From assembly GCF_023715725.1 (NCBI RefSeq), contig NZ_JAMBOT010000004.1, positions 186,001-250,000 on the forward strand: DNA of 64,000 nucleotides, read 5' to 3'. The stretch is from Paenibacillus pasadenensis (lineage in GTDB: Bacteria > Bacillota > Bacilli > Paenibacillales > Paenibacillaceae). Each line of letters starts with the position of its first letter. Positions within the stretch are counted from its first letter, which is position 1. Under the pieces are notes generated by a model. That model saw only the letters and a program-made list of their open reading frames with translations. It did not search any database and was not told where the DNA came from. A program made the position numbers and the translations under genes. This document shows positions 36,255-45,483 of the stretch, in pieces.

Positions 36255-37025
36255 TTAAAAGCTCAGCCAGTTTTTGAACAGCTGCGCCGTCGTATCGCGG
36301 TTGATTGCAGCAATGGATGTCGTAAGCGGAATGCCCTTTGGACAGGAGCGCACGCAGTTCTGCGAGTTGCCGCAGCCCTCGATGCCGCCGTCCTCCATTA
36401 GCGTTTCCAGACGCTCGGCTTTGTTCATCTCGCCTGTAGGGTGAGCGTTGAACAAACGAACTTGAGAAACGGCCGCTGGACCGATAAAGCTGGAACGGTC
36501 GTTTACGTTTGGACAAGCTTCCAGGCAGACGCCGCAGGTCATACATTTGGACAGCTCATACGCCCATTGGCGCTTCGTCTCAGCCATACGCGGACCAGGA
36601 CCGAGATCGTACGTTCCGTCGATCGGAATCCAGGCTTTAACACGTTTCAGCGCGTTGAACATGCGCTCGCGGTTAATGACCAGGTCGCGCACGATTGGGA
36701 AGGTGCTCATCGGGGCAACGCGCACCGGCTGCTCCAGCTTGTCTACAAGCGAGCTGCACGCCTGGCGAGGCTTGCCGTTGATGACCATGGAGCAGGCTCC
36801 GCAAACTTCCTCCAGACAGTTGGACTCCCAGCATACCGGAGTGGTCGAATTGCCGTCCGACTTGGTCGGATTGCGCTGAATTTCCATCAGGGCGGAAATG
36901 ACGTTCATGTTAGGACGGTACGGAACTTCAAACTCCTCGGTATAAGGAGCCGCTTCCGGCGAGTCCTGACGGGTAATGATGAATTTAACCATTTTGCCCG
37001 CTTTGGTTGGTGTTTCGGTTGCCAT
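36255..37025 (-). CDS. sdhB: Succinate dehydrogenase iron-sulfur subunit
   Basis: A 256-residue subunit that passes electrons from the flavoprotein to menaquinone. The N-terminal [2Fe-2S] ferredoxin domain has CWESNCLEEVCGAC plus a fourth Cys in RQACSS. The C-terminal domain has two more clusters, CMTCGVCLEACP and CGNSQNCVRSCP. Last gene of sdhC-sdhA-sdhB. GAGGAGGG precedes the ATG. Confidence 0.95.
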   Translation of the reverse strand: MATETPTKAGKMVKFIITRQDSPEAAPYTEEFEVPYRPNMNVISALMEIQRNPTKSDGNSTTPVCWESNCLEEVCGACSMVINGKPRQACSSLVDKLEQPVRVAPMSTFPIVRDLVINRERMFNALKRVKAWIPIDGTYDLGPGPRMAETKRQWAYELSKCMTCGVCLEACPNVNDRSSFIGPAAVSQVRLFNAHPTGEMNKAERLETLMEDGGIEGCGNSQNCVRSCPKGIPLTTSIAAINRDTTAQLFKNWLSF

Positions 37026-37043
37026 TGTCGTTCTCCCTCCTCG

Positions 37044-38792
37044 TTAGGACTTATTGCTGGAGTAATCGCGCTTACGCGGCTTGATCAGCGAAGTGTCGAT
37101 TTCCTCGTAGGAAATTTCCGGGCCTTCCGGCGTCCACTTGGCAATCGTCGTCTTCAGGAACTTCTCGTCGTCGCGTTCCGGGAAGTCCGGCTTGTAATGC
37201 GCGCCGCGGCTTTCGTCGCGGAGCAGAGCGCCCTTGGTCATGGCTTCGGCCAGCTCCAGCATGTTCCACAGCTGGCGGGTGAAGGCAACGCCGGCGTTGT
37301 TCCAGCGCGCCGTATCGTTGATGTTGATATTGTTAAAGCGCTGCTTGAGCTCTTTGATTTTGTGGATCGTTTTTTCCAGACGGTCGTTGTAGCGTACGAC
37401 GGTCATGTTGTTCGTCATCCACTCGCCAAGCTCCTTGGCCAGCACATAAGCGTTCTCTGTGCCGTTCAGCTTGAGGATGGACTCGTAACGGTCCGTGCGC
37501 AGCTTCACTTCGCGATCGAAGATGCTGGACGCGGTATCCTCAGCGGACGATTTGAGCCCTTTGATGTACTCAACCGCTTTTGGTCCGGTGACCATACCGC
37601 CGAAAATAGCGGACAGCAGCGAGTTCGCGCCGAGACGGTTCGCGCCATGGTACTGGTACTCGCATTCGCCGCAGGCGAACAGGCCCGGAATGTTGGTCAT
37701 CTGGTTGTAGTCGACCCACATGCCGCCCATGGAATAGTGAACCGCAGGGAAAATCTTCATCGGCAGCTTGCGCGGATCGTCGCCGACAAACTTCTCGTAA
37801 ATCTCGATGATGCCGCCGAGCTTAACGTCAAGCTCCTTCGGATCCTTGTGGGAAAGATCGAGATAAACCATGTTCTCGCCGTTGATGCCGAGCTTCTGGT
37901 CGACGCAGACGGAGAAAATCTCGCGGGTCGCAATGTCGCGCGGCACGAGGTTGCCGTAAGCCGGGTATTTCTCTTCGAGGAAGTACCAAGGCTTGCCGTC
38001 TTTGTACGTCCAGATGCGTCCGCCTTCGCCGCGCGCCGACTCCGACATGAGACGGTTTTTGTCGTCGCCCGGAATTGCCGTCGGGTGAATCTGGATCATC
38101 TCGCCGTTGGCGTAGTTGACGCCCTGCTGGTACACTGCGCTCGCAGCCGTACCCGTATTGATGACCGAGTTGGTCGTTTTGCCGAAAATAATGCCGGGAC
38201 CGCCTGTCGCCAAAATAACGGCGTCGGCACGGAAGGAGTGAATCTCCATCGTGCGCAGATCCTGACCGGTAATGCCGCGGCAAACGCCGTCGTCGTCTAC
38301 AACCGCGCCCATGAACTCAAAATGCTCATGTTTGCTGACGAGGCCGGCAGCCTCCCAGCGGCGCACCTGCTCGTCCAGAGCGTACAACAGCTGCTGCCCT
38401 GTCGTTGCGCCGGCAAACGCCGTGCGGTGATATTGCGTACCGCCGAAGCGGCGGAAGTCAAGCAGACCTTCCGGCGTACGGCTGAACATAACGCCCATCC
38501 GGTCCATCAGGTGAATAATGCCGGGAGCCGCTTCGCACATCGCTTTAACTGGAGGCTGGTTCGCCAGGAAGTCGCCGCCGTATACGGTGTCGTCAAAATG
38601 CTCCCAAGGAGAGTCGCCCTCGCCCTTCGTGTTGACGGCGCCGTTGATGCCGCCCTGCGCGCACACGGAGTGGGACCGCTTTACCGGGACGAGCGAGAAC
38701 AGATTGACGTGCACGCCCGCCTCGGCCGCTTTAATCGTAGCCATCAGGCCGGCGAGTCCGCCGCCGACGACGATAATATTATTTTTAGCCAT
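37044..38792 (-). CDS. sdhA: Succinate dehydrogenase flavoprotein subunit
   Basis: A 582-residue FAD enzyme that oxidises succinate to fumarate in the TCA cycle. The dinucleotide-binding start is IIVVGGGLAGLMATIKAAEAG; the flavin-attachment His lies in KRSHSVCAQGGING; the active-site region HPTAIPG and the capping-domain Arg in SESARGEGGRIW are present. It follows sdhC and precedes sdhB. AAGGAGG lies upstream of the ATG. Confidence 0.96.
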   Translation of the reverse strand: MAKNNIIVVGGGLAGLMATIKAAEAGVHVNLFSLVPVKRSHSVCAQGGINGAVNTKGEGDSPWEHFDDTVYGGDFLANQPPVKAMCEAAPGIIHLMDRMGVMFSRTPEGLLDFRRFGGTQYHRTAFAGATTGQQLLYALDEQVRRWEAAGLVSKHEHFEFMGAVVDDDGVCRGITGQDLRTMEIHSFRADAVILATGGPGIIFGKTTNSVINTGTAASAVYQQGVNYANGEMIQIHPTAIPGDDKNRLMSESARGEGGRIWTYKDGKPWYFLEEKYPAYGNLVPRDIATREIFSVCVDQKLGINGENMVYLDLSHKDPKELDVKLGGIIEIYEKFVGDDPRKLPMKIFPAVHYSMGGMWVDYNQMTNIPGLFACGECEYQYHGANRLGANSLLSAIFGGMVTGPKAVEYIKGLKSSAEDTASSIFDREVKLRTDRYESILKLNGTENAYVLAKELGEWMTNNMTVVRYNDRLEKTIHKIKELKQRFNNININDTARWNNAGVAFTRQLWNMLELAEAMTKGALLRDESRGAHYKPDFPERDDEKFLKTTIAKWTPEGPEISYEEIDTSLIKPRKRDYSSNKS

Positions 38793-38821
38793 GACTGTAT
38801 AGGTCCTCCTTGTCTATCGTG

Positions 38822-39487
38822 TTAACCGATCCAGGTCTGTACGGCGGAAGCCGCTTCTGCGAATTCATCGCTTCTGAACGCTGCAATGGAGAGCAGGAAC
38901 AATGCCGATACGATGATGAACACCCCGATCCAGATATAGGAAGAGATGCGTTGAGCGCGCGGACCGACCGTGATGCCCCAGCTGACGAGGAACGACCACA
39001 TGCCGTTGGCAAAATGGAAAACGGCAGCGAGAACGCCGATCGTGTAAAGCACAACGCTGACAGGATTCGTAAAGATCTCATTCATCTGATGGCCAAGCTC
39101 TTCATGGGTCAAATTGCCTACCAGAACCTGATAACGGGTCTGATACACATGCCACACGATGAAAATAAACGTGATGACGCCTGTCAGGCGCTGAAGCGTA
39201 AATGCCCAGTTGCGGCCGTATTGGAAACGGGAGTTGTTCCAATTCGACTGATATGCAACATACAGCCCGTAGACCCCATGGAATATCAGCGGCAGGAAAA
39301 TACCGAAAATCTCCAGGAAGTAAATCAATGGCAAGCCGTTCAGCATCTTAACGCTTTTATTGAATCCCTCCAGGCCCCCCTCAAACGCCGAATAGTTCGT
39401 AATGGCGTGATTGACGAGAAACAATGCAAGCGGAATTACCCCAAGCAGCGAGTGCAGCTTGCGCGTCAAATAGGAATTTCCTTTCAT
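38822..39487 (-). CDS. sdhC: Succinate dehydrogenase cytochrome b558 subunit
   Basis: A 221-residue single-subunit membrane anchor with five hydrophobic segments, the type B, di-heme anchor found in Bacillus. Heme-ligand candidate histidines occur in LFLVNHAITNY, LIFHGVYGL, FIVWHVYQTRY and AAVFHFANGMW. First gene of the operon; AAAGGAG precedes its ATG. Confidence 0.94.
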   Translation of the reverse strand: MKGNSYLTRKLHSLLGVIPLALFLVNHAITNYSAFEGGLEGFNKSVKMLNGLPLIYFLEIFGIFLPLIFHGVYGLYVAYQSNWNNSRFQYGRNWAFTLQRLTGVITFIFIVWHVYQTRYQVLVGNLTHEELGHQMNEIFTNPVSVVLYTIGVLAAVFHFANGMWSFLVSWGITVGPRAQRISSYIWIGVFIIVSALFLLSIAAFRSDEFAEAASAVQTWIG

Positions 39488-39547
39488 AACAAATGCGATC
39501 TCCTTTCCAGCCGTTTGAATACGTAATCATTGTTAACAAACCTCATT

Positions 39548-39576
39548 ATTTTACCTCTCGCGTCAGGGAGCGTCAA
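39548..39576 (-). promoter_or_regulatory. sdhCAB promoter
   Basis: TTGACG (39571-39576) and TAAAAT (39548-39553), spacer exactly 17 nt, minus strand, 60 bp before sdhC. The perfect palindrome ATGTTATAACAT (39675-39686) lies between it and the divergent LysR gene and could be an operator for that regulator. Confidence 0.75.
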
Positions 39577-39727
39577 CAAATGACGACAAGTTACGACGGG
39601 AGCCCGACACAGATTAGCCACAGATTCCATCGTACTCTTTTTCGGCTTATAAAGATATTGTTTATTTTTTATACAATGTTATAACATAGACGCATAAGCA
39701 AATTTGCTGATCGGGAGGAAATGAGCC

Positions 39728-40657
39728 ATGCAAGAGGATTTGCAGCTGTTCGCCGTCATTGTAGAGCAGTCCAGCATGAACAAGGCTTCCGCCCTGCTCA
39801 ACCTGTCCCAGCCGGCGCTTTCGCGCAAAATCGCCAAGCTTGAAGAGGAGCTTGGCGCGCCGTTGTTCCGCCGCGTCGGCCGGCGGCTGGAGCTGACGCG
39901 GATTGGCGAGCTGACGTACGACTACGCCGTGCAGCTGCGGCAGATGCACCGGCAGTATTTGCTCACGCTGGCGGAATTCAAGCAGTCCCACCGGTTCACG
40001 CTGACGATTGGCGCCAGCCTGACGACGCTGCAGACGACGCTGCCGGATTTCATCCAGGCGCTTACGGCCAGCCATCCGGAAATCGACATCAAGGCCGTCA
40101 CCGGCAAAACCCATGAGATCGTCTCGCTCGTCCGCGACAAAAAAATTGAGCTCGGCCTTGTGGCATCGGTCATAGACGACCCTCTGCTGCACTGCGTGCG
40201 CCTGTTCGACGATCACCTGGAGCTGGTGCTGCCGCGCGGCCGCGTGCTGGGAGACCGGTTCTCCATCCAGGATCTTCACGGCCTGCCGATGATTCTGTTC
40301 TCCAAAGGAACGTGGTTCCGCACGCTGACCGACGAGCTGCTGGATAAGTTCCGCCTGCATCCCGACGTGCGCATGGAGATCGATTCCTTTGAAGCCATTC
40401 TCCGTCTGCTGCATACATGCGGCGCCGCGACGCTGCTCCCCCGCTCCTACATCCGACCGCAGATGCTGGAGGACAACGATCTGGTCGTCGCCGCGATTCC
40501 CGAGCTGAAAGGAACGCGCCGCACAACGTCGCTGATTCACGGCGATCCGGCGCTGCTGGAGCCGGTCGTCCGCCAGTGGATCGCGGAGGCTGCCTCCGGT
40601 TACTCCTCGATGACACGGACTCCGCTGCATCCTCGCAACGGGCAGGCGGGCAGCTGA
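39728..40657 (+). CDS. LysR-family regulator divergent from sdhCAB
   Basis: A 309-residue LysR regulator. The DNA-binding helices read LQLFAVIVEQSSMNKASALL and LNLSQPALSRKIAKLEEELG. The effector domain covers about 92-295. Its position, 240 bp from sdhC on the opposite strand, suggests it tunes sdh expression, in parallel to CcpC acting on TCA genes in Bacillus, but it is not clearly a CcpC orthologue. Confidence 0.85.
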   Translation: MQEDLQLFAVIVEQSSMNKASALLNLSQPALSRKIAKLEEELGAPLFRRVGRRLELTRIGELTYDYAVQLRQMHRQYLLTLAEFKQSHRFTLTIGASLTTLQTTLPDFIQALTASHPEIDIKAVTGKTHEIVSLVRDKKIELGLVASVIDDPLLHCVRLFDDHLELVLPRGRVLGDRFSIQDLHGLPMILFSKGTWFRTLTDELLDKFRLHPDVRMEIDSFEAILRLLHTCGAATLLPRSYIRPQMLEDNDLVVAAIPELKGTRRTTSLIHGDPALLEPVVRQWIAEAASGYSSMTRTPLHPRNGQAGS

Positions 40658-40762
40658 GCCGTTACGAATTTCCGACTTCAAAGGCGAACGCTGCCGCTCC
40701 GGTTGGGGAAGACTACTCTCTCCGGGCTCGGCCTTTGGCTCCGCTGCTTGTCCATCCCGTCT

Positions 40763-41440
40763 CTAACGCTCGCTCACATCGTTCTCGAAGCTTTCAATGC
40801 CCTCATTGGTGCCGATGACGACCATAACGTCTCTCTCCTCCAGCACCTGCTCCGCCTTCGGCGCAATGACAATGCCATGCGGCTTGTTAACGGCAACAAT
40901 GCTGCAGCCAAACCTTTTACGCGGATCGATGTCGGCCAGCGTTTTGCCGGAGAGGCAATGCGGCACGGCCAGCTCCGCTACGGAATAATCCGAAGACAGC
41001 TCAATGTAATCCAGCAGGTTCGGCGACACAAGCTGATGCGCGACCCGAATGCCCATGTCACGCTCCGGGTAAATAACCCGGTCGGCGCCGAGCTTTTCCA
41101 GCACCCGTCCGTGCAGCTCGCTCACCGCTTTAACGACGACCTTTTTCACGCCGCTGTCCTTCGCCAAAATCGCGCTCATAATGCTTGCTTGAATGTCGCC
41201 GCCAATCGCGACGATGCAGCAGTCAAAATTGCGAATGCCGAGCGAGCGCAGCGCCTCTTCATCCGTAGAATCGGCGCACACCGTATGCGTCAGCACGCTG
41301 CTTAAATCATCGACCAGCTCCTCGTTCCTGTCGATGCCAAGCACCTCATGCCCCAGCTGAACCAGTTCTTTGCCCAGACTGGCCCCGAATCGGCCCAGCC
41401 CGATTACGCAAAATTGACTTCCTTTTGTGCCCTTGCCCAT
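40763..41440 (-). CDS. ktrA: KtrA-like RCK subunit of K+ uptake
   Basis: A 225-residue cytoplasmic gating subunit. The Rossmann (TrkA_N) domain opens FCVIGLGRFGASLGKELVQLG and the second strand ends in GIDRN, which binds ATP/ADP or NAD. The C-terminal TrkA_C domain (about 140-220) is where c-di-AMP binds in Ktr proteins. I start at 41440; the longer frame runs into ktrB. It follows ktrB in one unit controlled by a c-di-AMP riboswitch, so the second messenger may act on both RNA and protein. Confidence 0.9.
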   Translation of the reverse strand: MGKGTKGSQFCVIGLGRFGASLGKELVQLGHEVLGIDRNEELVDDLSSVLTHTVCADSTDEEALRSLGIRNFDCCIVAIGGDIQASIMSAILAKDSGVKKVVVKAVSELHGRVLEKLGADRVIYPERDMGIRVAHQLVSPNLLDYIELSSDYSVAELAVPHCLSGKTLADIDPRKRFGCSIVAVNKPHGIVIAPKAEQVLEERDVMVVIGTNEGIESFENDVSER

Positions 41441-41459
41441 GATTATTTTGTATCCTTTC

Positions 41460-42815
41460 CTATCCAATAATAATTTTGCCTTCTGGATGCTTATATGATT
41501 CCTTGGATTGTTTTGGCCGCAGCGCATAGGCCATCGTGAGCGGTCCAAGCCGCCCTGCGAACATCATCATGCTGAGCACAATTTTGCTGGCGTCATGCAG
41601 TCCCGGCGTAATTCCGGTGCTCAGGCCAACCGTACCGAATGCAGAGACCGTTTCAAACAGAATCCGCAGGAAGTCCCGGTCCTCCAATGTGCTCAAAATC
41701 ATTGCTCCCAACAACACAATGGCAATCGAAAGCATCGTAATCGTCAGAGCCTTCAAAATACGCTCCTTGGCCAGCCTGCTGCGAAACAGCACGATGTCCT
41801 CCTTGCCGCGCAGCATTGCCCACATCGCCGCCGCAAGCGCGGTAAACGTCGTCGTTTTGATGCCGCCGCCGGTTGAGCCGGGAGAAGCGCCAATAAACAT
41901 AAGAATAATCATGAAAAACAGACTCGCCTGCGTCATCGCTCCAATGTCCACGGAGTTCGGGCCGGCCGTCCTTGTTGCAACGGATTGGAAAAGCGAAGCG
42001 AACAGCTTGCCCCCGAGATCCAGCGGGCCCATCGTTTTGGCATTTGCAAACTCGAACAGGAAAATAACGATGGCCCCGATAGCTACGAGCCCTCCCGACG
42101 CCAGCAGCACAACCTTGGAATGGAGCGTTAGCCGCCGTTTGCGCCGGAAATCCATCAGGTCCGACAGGACGATAAATCCGAGCCCGCCCAAAATAATAAG
42201 GGTAACGGTGACCAGATTAATAAGCGGGTCATTCACATATTCGGTCATGCTCCTGTAGTCGCCCATAATATCAAATCCCGCATTATTAAACATCGATATT
42301 GCATGGAAAACACCTAAATAAAGCGCTCTGCCCGGCGGCATTTCATACATGAACCGGATCGCGTACAGCAGAGCTCCGCACGCCTCAATCACAAAGGAGT
42401 ACAACAGCACTCTGCGGATCAGCCGGACGATGCCTTCCATAGATCCTTGATTCATCGCTTCCTGCAGCAGCAGCCGCTCCTTGAGCGATATCCGCTTGCG
42501 CAGCACAAGCGAAAACAGCGTCGCCATCGTCATGAAGCCAAGGCCGCCGATTTGAATGAGAATCAAAATAATGACTTGGCCGGCCGTTGAATAGTGCGTC
42601 CCGGTGTCTACGACAACGAGCCCTGTCACACAAGCGGCAGAAGTCGCCGTGAACAGCGCGTCAATCCAGCGCGTTCCTGCTCCATCGGCCGTTGCAAACG
42701 GCTGCATAAGCAGCAGTGAGCCGATGAAAATGATCAGCGCAAAACCGGCAATCAGAATGCGCGGCGGCGATAGGATAAGCAGCTGTTTTAACTGCCGCTT
42801 TAAGGCTTGCATCAT
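41460..42815 (-). CDS. ktrB: KtrB-like K+/Na+ translocating subunit
   Basis: A 451-residue membrane protein of the TrkH/KtrB superfamily with four M1-P-M2 repeats. The first selectivity-loop region is TSAACVTGLVVVDTG and the third SVATRTAGPNSVDIG; the fourth is AFGTVGLSTGI. I start at 42815, where AAGGAG is ten bases upstream. The downstream ktrA overlaps functionally as its gating ring. Expression is under the c-di-AMP riboswitch immediately upstream. Confidence 0.92.
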   Translation of the reverse strand: MMQALKRQLKQLLILSPPRILIAGFALIIFIGSLLLMQPFATADGAGTRWIDALFTATSAACVTGLVVVDTGTHYSTAGQVIILILIQIGGLGFMTMATLFSLVLRKRISLKERLLLQEAMNQGSMEGIVRLIRRVLLYSFVIEACGALLYAIRFMYEMPPGRALYLGVFHAISMFNNAGFDIMGDYRSMTEYVNDPLINLVTVTLIILGGLGFIVLSDLMDFRRKRRLTLHSKVVLLASGGLVAIGAIVIFLFEFANAKTMGPLDLGGKLFASLFQSVATRTAGPNSVDIGAMTQASLFFMIILMFIGASPGSTGGGIKTTTFTALAAAMWAMLRGKEDIVLFRSRLAKERILKALTITMLSIAIVLLGAMILSTLEDRDFLRILFETVSAFGTVGLSTGITPGLHDASKIVLSMMMFAGRLGPLTMAYALRPKQSKESYKHPEGKIIIG

Positions 42816-42863
42816 TCGGTTCCTGCTCCTTTTTAGTTGCACAATTACAAATTCCAGCATGAC

Positions 42864-43086
42864 AAAAAAGCACCGGAAACACCCGGTGCTTAGCGCCTGT
42901 GAGTCCTGTCATGAAGCCTCCGAGGTTAGCTGACGGATTCGGGCATGACGGACGCCCTATCCGGTGCGGAGAATGATCTCCGGCCGGAATTCACCCCTTG
43001 CCCGCCGATACCTGACTCGGCGCGCGTTGGTTCCCCCGTTCCCGCCATCGACAAAAAAAGCGGGATTCGGCTGTTCTATATGGTCG
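42864..43086 (-). promoter_or_regulatory. c-di-AMP (ydaO/yuaA-type) riboswitch upstream of ktrBA
   Basis: On the minus strand conserved blocks occur in order: CCGAATCCCGC (about 43060-43071), GGGGGAACCAA, GGGGTGAATTC, and CCGAATCCGTCAGCTAACCT followed by CGGAGGC (42914-42941). These are the landmarks of the ydaO class. A terminator, GCACCGGGTG / CACCGGTGC-type stem with TTTTTT, follows at 42864-42889. c-di-AMP binding should stop transcription of the K+ uptake genes. Confidence 0.94.
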
Positions 43087-43092
43087 GATTTG

Positions 43093-43121
43093 ATTATATA
43101 GGATAGAGGACAGCTTACCAA
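43093..43121 (-). promoter_or_regulatory. Promoter of the riboswitch-ktrBA unit
   Basis: TTGGTA (43116-43121) and TATAAT (43093-43098), spacer 17 nt, minus strand. Confidence 0.7.
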
Positions 43122-43318
43122 ATGCGCCCGCAAGGCATGGCAGGCGATCTAGCTCCTTTTAACGCGCTGGCATCGTCCAAGCAGGGGGGTATCCCCGCCT
43201 CGCTCGTTCTTTTGAGCGCTGGCTCACCCGGACGGGAAAGCGGCATGGATAAAAATAAAGCCGCTGTGGTAAGGTTATAGCATTGCATGGAGCGGAAGCA
43301 TCGACAAGGAGGAAATTC
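43122..43318. other. Intergenic region before the CPBP gene
   Basis: About 200 bp without an ORF. Small inverted repeats (CGCTC / GAGCG near 43202-43219, GCGGC / GCCGC near 43241-43264) are visible; no promoter is convincing. Confidence 0.3.
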
Positions 43319-44947
43319 ATGAACTCATCCCGCCTGAATCAGGCAACCCGAAGGTATTTTTGGTATGGCATAATCGGTGCGGCCTTATTCTTCTTCCTGC
43401 AGATTATTCCCTCTGCTCCCGGCATTGCCGGACAAACGGAGACACCGCAGCCAATCAGCCGCGAACAGGCGCTGGAGGCTGCCTCCAGCTTTTCGCAGCA
43501 GCAATTTCAGACGCTTCCTCAAACGTCGCGCGCCGTGCATCAGGCAGACCGGCAAATGATCGGGTATTTAGCGAAAGAAAAGCTGACTAAAACCTTTGAT
43601 GAGGGCGCTGGACGCAAAATACCGGTTGATCTGTGGCAGGTTACCCAGAACTTTGAAGACGGCCGCCGCTTGATCGTTGATATCGGCATGACAAGCGGAG
43701 ACGTCGTCGGCTGGCGCCATCTGCTGAAACCAGCAGGGGGCTTGGAGAAAAAAGAGGCTCTGCTTGGAACGGAGCTGGATGAAGCGATTCAGCTGAAAGC
43801 GGATCAATTGGGATTAGGGCCGCTGAAGCGGGTTCAGTCGGATGGCGACGATGAGGCCAACTCCGCCCGTTATGAGGTTACCGGAATTACGATCGGCGAA
43901 GCCCGCCTGTTTGTTACGGCAACGGGAGTTAAATCCGAATCGGATGTTTTGCTCACCCGTTTTCAGGCGCAGTATGAAGCTCCAGCCGCTTACAATGCCT
44001 ATACCGAAAAGCAGGATCAGCTTGCGTCAACGCTGTCGCTGCTCGGCAATTTGCTTCCATCCGGCATTATGCTTATACTGGCCGTCATTTACGCTATCGC
44101 TATGCGCCGTTTCACCTCGTTTCGGCGTGGCTGGACGATATCGCTCATTTTTCTGATTTTTTACGCCATCAACAACTTTAATATGCTGGATGGGCTGCGA
44201 GCGATGTACGGCGATCTTGCTAATGCGGAGGCCGCGGTCATGGTACAGCTCGTCATTATGCTGTTTCTTACGCTTATTATGGCGCTGTCCGCCTACTTCT
44301 CGCTTGTCGCCGGCGACGGGTTATGGCGGGCGCAGGGCCGTCCGTTATGGACAACCGGCTCCGAACCGGGCTTCGGCTCGGAGGCTTGGAGCAGCATGAA
44401 GCTCGCCTACGTGCTGGCCTTTGTGCTGCTTGGCCTGCAAACTCTTATCCTTGGCGGACTTTCCGCAGCTACCGGCGCCTGGTCGACTACGGACGTGTCG
44501 CAATCTCCATACAATACCGGCGCTCTGTGGCTGATGCCGCTGCTGGCCTGGTGCGCTGCGATTCAGGAGGAAGCCGTCTTCCGTCTGTTCGGCGTTGGGC
44601 TGCTGATGAAATGGCTGAAAAATCCTTTTATCGCCTCGTTAATTCCAACGGTTATTTGGGCGCTCGGCCACGTCTCCTACCCGATCTACCCGTCAACGAC
44701 GAGACTGATCGAGCTAACGATTCTTGGTCTGCTGTTCTGCTATATTTTTCTGAAATTCGGCTTCTTTACCGCAGTCTTCACACATGCCATCATGAACTCC
44801 CTGCTGATGTCCGTTCCGCTCTTTTTGAGCGATCAGCCGCTGGAGGTTACAGCTGCCATCGTCTACGTCGCCGCTCCGGCGCTCGTCGCCTGGCTGATGC
44901 GCAGATACGGAGCTTCGCGGATGCGGCAGCCTTTTGCGCCGATGTAG
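43319..44947 (+). CDS. CPBP-family intramembrane protease
   Basis: A 542-residue membrane protein. After an N-terminal helix (about 13-32) comes an extracellular region of some 200 residues, then eight or more helices. The C-terminal CPBP (Abi/Rce1-like) core shows the catalytic EExxxR motif as EEAVFRLFG, then WALGHVSYP and FTHAIMNS with the other conserved histidines. Such glutamic endopeptidases clip membrane substrates or serve in bacteriocin self-immunity; the substrate here is unknown. I start at 43319, with AAGGAGG before it. The large extracellular domain is more than the minimal family has. Confidence 0.85.
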   Translation: MNSSRLNQATRRYFWYGIIGAALFFFLQIIPSAPGIAGQTETPQPISREQALEAASSFSQQQFQTLPQTSRAVHQADRQMIGYLAKEKLTKTFDEGAGRKIPVDLWQVTQNFEDGRRLIVDIGMTSGDVVGWRHLLKPAGGLEKKEALLGTELDEAIQLKADQLGLGPLKRVQSDGDDEANSARYEVTGITIGEARLFVTATGVKSESDVLLTRFQAQYEAPAAYNAYTEKQDQLASTLSLLGNLLPSGIMLILAVIYAIAMRRFTSFRRGWTISLIFLIFYAINNFNMLDGLRAMYGDLANAEAAVMVQLVIMLFLTLIMALSAYFSLVAGDGLWRAQGRPLWTTGSEPGFGSEAWSSMKLAYVLAFVLLGLQTLILGGLSAATGAWSTTDVSQSPYNTGALWLMPLLAWCAAIQEEAVFRLFGVGLLMKWLKNPFIASLIPTVIWALGHVSYPIYPSTTRLIELTILGLLFCYIFLKFGFFTAVFTHAIMNSLLMSVPLFLSDQPLEVTAAIVYVAAPALVAWLMRRYGASRMRQPFAPM

Positions 44948-45031
44948 TTTGTAGAGTGCGGCGGCATCGATTTGCTGCACCTCCGAAGTTGCACTCAGCT
45001 TAGTTAGCGGCAAGTGGAAATTAGCTTAAAT

Positions 45032-45074
45032 AAAGGACCTCGTCTTCCGCATGATGCGGAGAACGAGGTCCTTT
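45032..45074. terminator. Terminator after the CPBP gene
   Basis: AAAGGACCTCGT / ACGAGGTCCTTT with an inner TCCGCAT-type stem; followed by TATTTG. Confidence 0.8.
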
Positions 45075-45136
45075 ATTTGTTGCTTGAGTGTTGAGAATTG
45101 CTTGCTGCGGCAGTCGCTAACATGTACGCGCTAATT

Positions 45137-45407
45137 TAACGCAACGGGGAGGCTACTTGAGAACAATGCTGATGCTAGAACTCAACTGGAGGCCTGCTTG
45201 AGAAAAACGATAGACTGCGCTGCTCTAAGGCAACTGAGAGAGCTTATTTAGTCGAAAATGCCTCTTTTAGCAGCGTAACGCTACTGAGAGAGCTTATTTA
45301 CGACTTAACGGCCATTTTTCTGCCAAACCGCCCTCATAACGCCTCTCAGTTGCGTTAGAATTTAAAATTGAGCGGAAACAGGCTAATAACGCCTCTCAGT
45401 TGCGTTA
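45137..45407. repeat. 50-bp-period intergenic repeat element, copy A
   Basis: Direct units of about 25 bp lie at 45226-45250 and 45276-45300 (TAACGCTACTGAGAG... and TAAGGCAACTGAGAG..., both ending GCTTATTTA), exactly 50 bp apart. Inverted units lie at 45336-45357 and 45386-45407 (both ATAACGCCTCTCAGTTGCGT plus TA), also exactly 50 bp apart. Two decayed direct units precede them at 45137-45161 and 45178-45202. The spacers between units are partly conserved (CGAAAATG). The second copy of the same design is at 56779-56961. Confidence 0.85.
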
Positions 45408-45483
45408 GAAGTTGCCGGCACCCGGAAAGTGCAGCGGCTAGGCATGTTACGAATGTTAGTCCAGTCAGGACTGAATTTCCCGG

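Noticed and set aside
36441..38825. A 794-codon open frame on the plus strand
   Set aside because: It is antisense to sdhB and sdhA, is rich in Arg, His and Ala, has no recognisable domain or ribosome binding site, and follows from the codon bias of the genes beneath.
45137..45407. Regularly spaced repeats as a CRISPR array
   Set aside because: There are only two good units per orientation, units are inverted in the second half, spacers are similar to each other, and no cas genes are in the window.
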